In this document: positions 6,102 through 7,490 of the stretch, one piece after another
How the letters are laid out: every line of letters starts with the position of its first letter
Position numbering within the stretch: the first letter of the stretch is position 1
Assembly: GCA_030620925.1 (NCBI GenBank)
Contig: JAUXIQ010000087.1
Location: 1-7,490 of the forward strand
Length of the DNA stretch: 7,490 bases
Source of the DNA: Nitrospinota bacterium
GTDB taxonomy: Bacteria; JAUXIQ01
Direction: 5' to 3'
Position numbers and translations under genes: made by a program
Notes under the pieces: model-generated
Told to the model about the DNA's origin: nothing
Database searches by the model: none
What the model saw: the letters and a program-made list of their open reading frames with translations, nothing else

Positions 6102-7034
6102 ATGATAATCGACGTTCATTACCATATACGCACGGATGATAAGGGCCTCGATGCTGAATCCATCGAATGGCGTGTCAACTGGTTGGCCGGCCTGTCAACA
6201 AAAATGGGAGTCAAGGTTTCTGCGGATCAAATCCGCAAGCAGGTTGTGGAAACGCTGGTGGACCCCGACGGTGAGCATATGCTGCAGTGGATGGATGAAA
6301 CCGGCGTGGACGTCGTGGTGGCCTTCCCGGTGGACAACATCGAAGGCCCCTACGCAGCAGAGGATGCCATCATAAAATGGACCAAGGCCGTTGCCGATAT
6401 CGCCAACCGCAATCCGGATAAGGTGGTGGCTTTTGCCGGGGTGGACCCCAGGCGCAAGAACGCCCCCCAGCTCCTCAAGCGATACGTAGAAGAGTTCGGG
6501 ATGAAGGGCGTCAAGTACCATCCCGACCTCGGTTTCTACCCCGACGGCGAGGAATCTTACGCTGTCATGGAAGTGGCCGCGGAATACGGCCTGACGCTCC
6601 TATCCCATACCGGCCAGCTCAATCCCCCCTATCGGAACAAGTATGCCCACCCTATCTACCTGGACGACCTGGCCGTCGATTTTCCCGAAGTTAAGATCAT
6701 CGCCGCTCACATGAACAATAAGAGCTGGCAGGATTGGGCGGTTCTGGCATCTATGAAAGACCATCTCTACGGCGACCTTGCCATGTGGCAGTTTCACGCA
6801 GAGGCGGATTACGATCGATTCTGCCGCGCCCTCCGGGAAATGATAGACACCGCCGGACCGGACAAAATCTTGTTCGCCACCGATGCCCCTGGATTCGAGC
6901 CGATAATCCCTTCTAAACGCTGGATAGAAATCATGCGCAGTCTGCCTGAGAACGCTTCTCCTGGCACCAGTTTCACGACCCAGGAGGTGGACGCCATGCT
7001 GGGAGGCAACGCACGCCGAGCCCTGGGCCTGTGA
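6102..7034 (+). CDS. Metal-dependent amidohydrolase (ACMSD-like, Amidohydro_2)
   Basis: A 310-residue TIM-barrel hydrolase or decarboxylase of the amidohydrolase superfamily, cytoplasmic. All expected metal and catalytic positions are visible: D4-V-H6-x-H8 on strand 1, GVKYHP at 136-141, H169 in LLSHTG, H203 in AAHMN, and D261 in FATDAP. The protein ends GGNARRALGL, the typical last helix of the family. Relatives include aminocarboxymuconate-semialdehyde decarboxylase, gamma-resorcylate decarboxylase and various ring or lactone hydrolases, so the reaction cannot be told from sequence alone. It follows the fourth dehydrogenase by 102 bases on the same strand and is probably the last gene of the operon, suggesting it acts on the same pathway. 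A longer start at 6078 (318 residues) is possible but less likely. Confidence 0.9.
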   Translation: MIIDVHYHIRTDDKGLDAESIEWRVNWLAGLSTKMGVKVSADQIRKQVVETLVDPDGEHMLQWMDETGVDVVVAFPVDNIEGPYAAEDAIIKWTKAVADIANRNPDKVVAFAGVDPRRKNAPQLLKRYVEEFGMKGVKYHPDLGFYPDGEESYAVMEVAAEYGLTLLSHTGQLNPPYRNKYAHPIYLDDLAVDFPEVKIIAAHMNNKSWQDWAVLASMKDHLYGDLAMWQFHAEADYDRFCRALREMIDTAGPDKILFATDAPGFEPIIPSKRWIEIMRSLPENASPGTSFTTQEVDAMLGGNARRALGL

Positions 7035-7078
7035 TCAGCGCCGCGCATGTCGCGCCCCAAACAAGAGGCTATATGGTC

Positions 7079-7108
7079 CGTAGAGACAATTCATGAATTG
7101 TCTCTACG
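7079..7108. repeat. Perfect 30-base palindrome without loop
   Basis: The 15-base arms CGTAGAGACAATTCA and TGAATTGTCTCTACG are exact reverse complements and meet at the centre. It lies 44 bases after the amidohydrolase stop codon. It may serve as a bidirectional transcript end or belong to a dispersed palindrome family. Confidence 0.9.
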
Positions 7109-7115
7109 AGGACAC

Positions 7116-7220
7116 GGGCGACCGCCGGTCGCCCCTACGACACCCAACGCCCCCAGCAATTTCTCGTAGGGGCGGGTTTCAAACCCTCCCAATGGGGCGA
7201 ATACAAGATTCGCCCTACGA
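7116..7220. repeat. Cluster of three modular palindromes with CGTAGGGGC-type arms
   Basis: Three hairpins follow each other: GGGCGACC-GCC-GGTCGCCC (7116-7134), GGGTTT-C-AAACCC (7174-7186), and GGGCGAAT-ACAAG-ATTCGCCC (7195-7215). Each is flanked on one side by a version of CCCCTACGA or its complement: 7131-7140, 7164-7173 and 7213-7220. The first and second flanks are exact 10-base complements (GCCCCTACGA and TCGTAGGGGC). The arrangement suggests a shared outer arm with interchangeable cores, as in REP- or MITE-like small elements. No transposase is in view. Confidence 0.8.
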
Positions 7221-7257
7221 TCGCGCCTGTCCCACGTGTCACGATACTATCCAGCAT

Positions 7258-7343
7258 TGTAGGAGTGGCATCCTGCCGCGGCCAGTTATTTATATTCACG
7301 CCCTCACAATTTGTTTAAGGATCCGTCACGATCCCGCGGCAGG
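7258..7343. repeat. Inverted repeat CCTGCCGCGG with AT-rich interior
   Basis: CCTGCCGCGG at 7272-7281 is the exact complement of CCGCGGCAGG at 7334-7343, separated by 52 AT-richer bases. The left side begins TGTAGGAGTGGCATCC, a string I associate with dispersed intergenic repeats, though this was not searched. TCACGAT occurs twice nearby, at 7239-7245 and 7326-7332. It may be a second kind of small repeat or a structured 3' end for the gene on the - strand. Confidence 0.55.
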
Positions 7344-7358
7344 CGGGCGGCGATTATG

Positions 7359-7490
7359 CTATCTTATCCAGATGGAGAACCTGTCGAACGAGTATTCTTT
7401 GAGTTTTCCCCACTCGGTATCCACTTCGTGCGGTTGTAGCTCGCCGCTCACCGCCTTCCCGAAACCTTCCGCCATCTCGGCGAGTATGGA
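7359..7490 (-). CDS. C-terminal end of an unrecognised protein, partial
   Basis: Read on the - strand from the right edge, an open frame of 43 codons ends with TAG at 7361-7359. It reads SILAEMAEGFGKAVSGELQP and then HEVDTEWGKLKEYSFDRFSI, ending WIR. Composition and codon use look coding: GAG, GGC, AAG and CTC are common, and charged and aromatic residues alternate in a protein-like way. The start lies outside the window. I do not recognise the family. The gene converges on the dehydrogenase operon and so is a separate transcription unit. Confidence 0.6.
   Translation of the reverse strand, partial: SILAEMAEGFGKAVSGELQPHEVDTEWGKLKEYSFDRFSIWIR

Larger units (their letters stand above)
7035..7358. 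other. Convergent intergenic region rich in palindromes
   Basis: These 324 bases lie between the stop of the amidohydrolase and the stop of a gene on the other strand. I find no credible coding frame. The region holds a perfect 30-base palindrome, three further modular palindromes, and a separate inverted repeat. None has a T-run typical of an intrinsic terminator, although the palindromes could stop or stabilise transcripts from both sides. Confidence 0.75.

Noticed and set aside
7079-7220. CRISPR array
   Set aside because: The palindromes have different cores and irregular spacing, with no repeated identical unit separated by constant-length spacers.

Overview
The window is about 58% GC by eye. 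It carries six complete genes on the + strand, packed as one probable operon, then a gene-free stretch rich in repeats, then the 3' end of a convergent gene that runs off the right edge. Gene order is: a 353-residue ferredoxin-like protein with a winged-helix-like N-terminus (42-1103); three tandem acyl-CoA dehydrogenases of 386 residues each (1153-2313, 2331-3491, 3584-4744), about 78-79% identical where I counted them; a fourth, clearly different acyl-CoA dehydrogenase of 385 residues (4842-5999); and an amidohydrolase of the ACMSD/Amidohydro_2 type (6102-7034). Every gene has a Shine-Dalgarno-like sequence, and the gaps are 17-102 bases.

The content points to an anaerobic bacterium that oxidises acyl-CoA or alicyclic/aromatic-derived CoA esters. 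The first gene is extremely cysteine-rich and has two 4Fe-4S ferredoxin motifs, which suits anoxic electron transfer. Mixed use of ATA and AGG codons in a fairly GC-rich genome, plus short modular palindromes with CGTAGGGGCG-type arms, reminds me of Dehalococcoidia-like Chloroflexota or Desulfobacterota genomes. This is an impression and was not tested.

A working model, by inference, is that the dehydrogenases oxidise related acyl-CoA substrates, the Fe-S protein takes part in electron transfer or redox sensing, and the amidohydrolase acts on a pathway intermediate (hydrolysis or decarboxylation). No ETF, CoA ligase, hydratase or thiolase lies in the window, so the substrate cannot be named.

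The best leads are: the tandem triplication with divergence concentrated around the acyl pocket; the fourth dehydrogenase, which lacks a Glu at both known catalytic-base positions and has Asp at one of them; the unusual CNCCPCCC protein heading the operon; a duplicated non-coding spacer that records how the tandem array grew; and a cluster of four modular palindromes after the operon.
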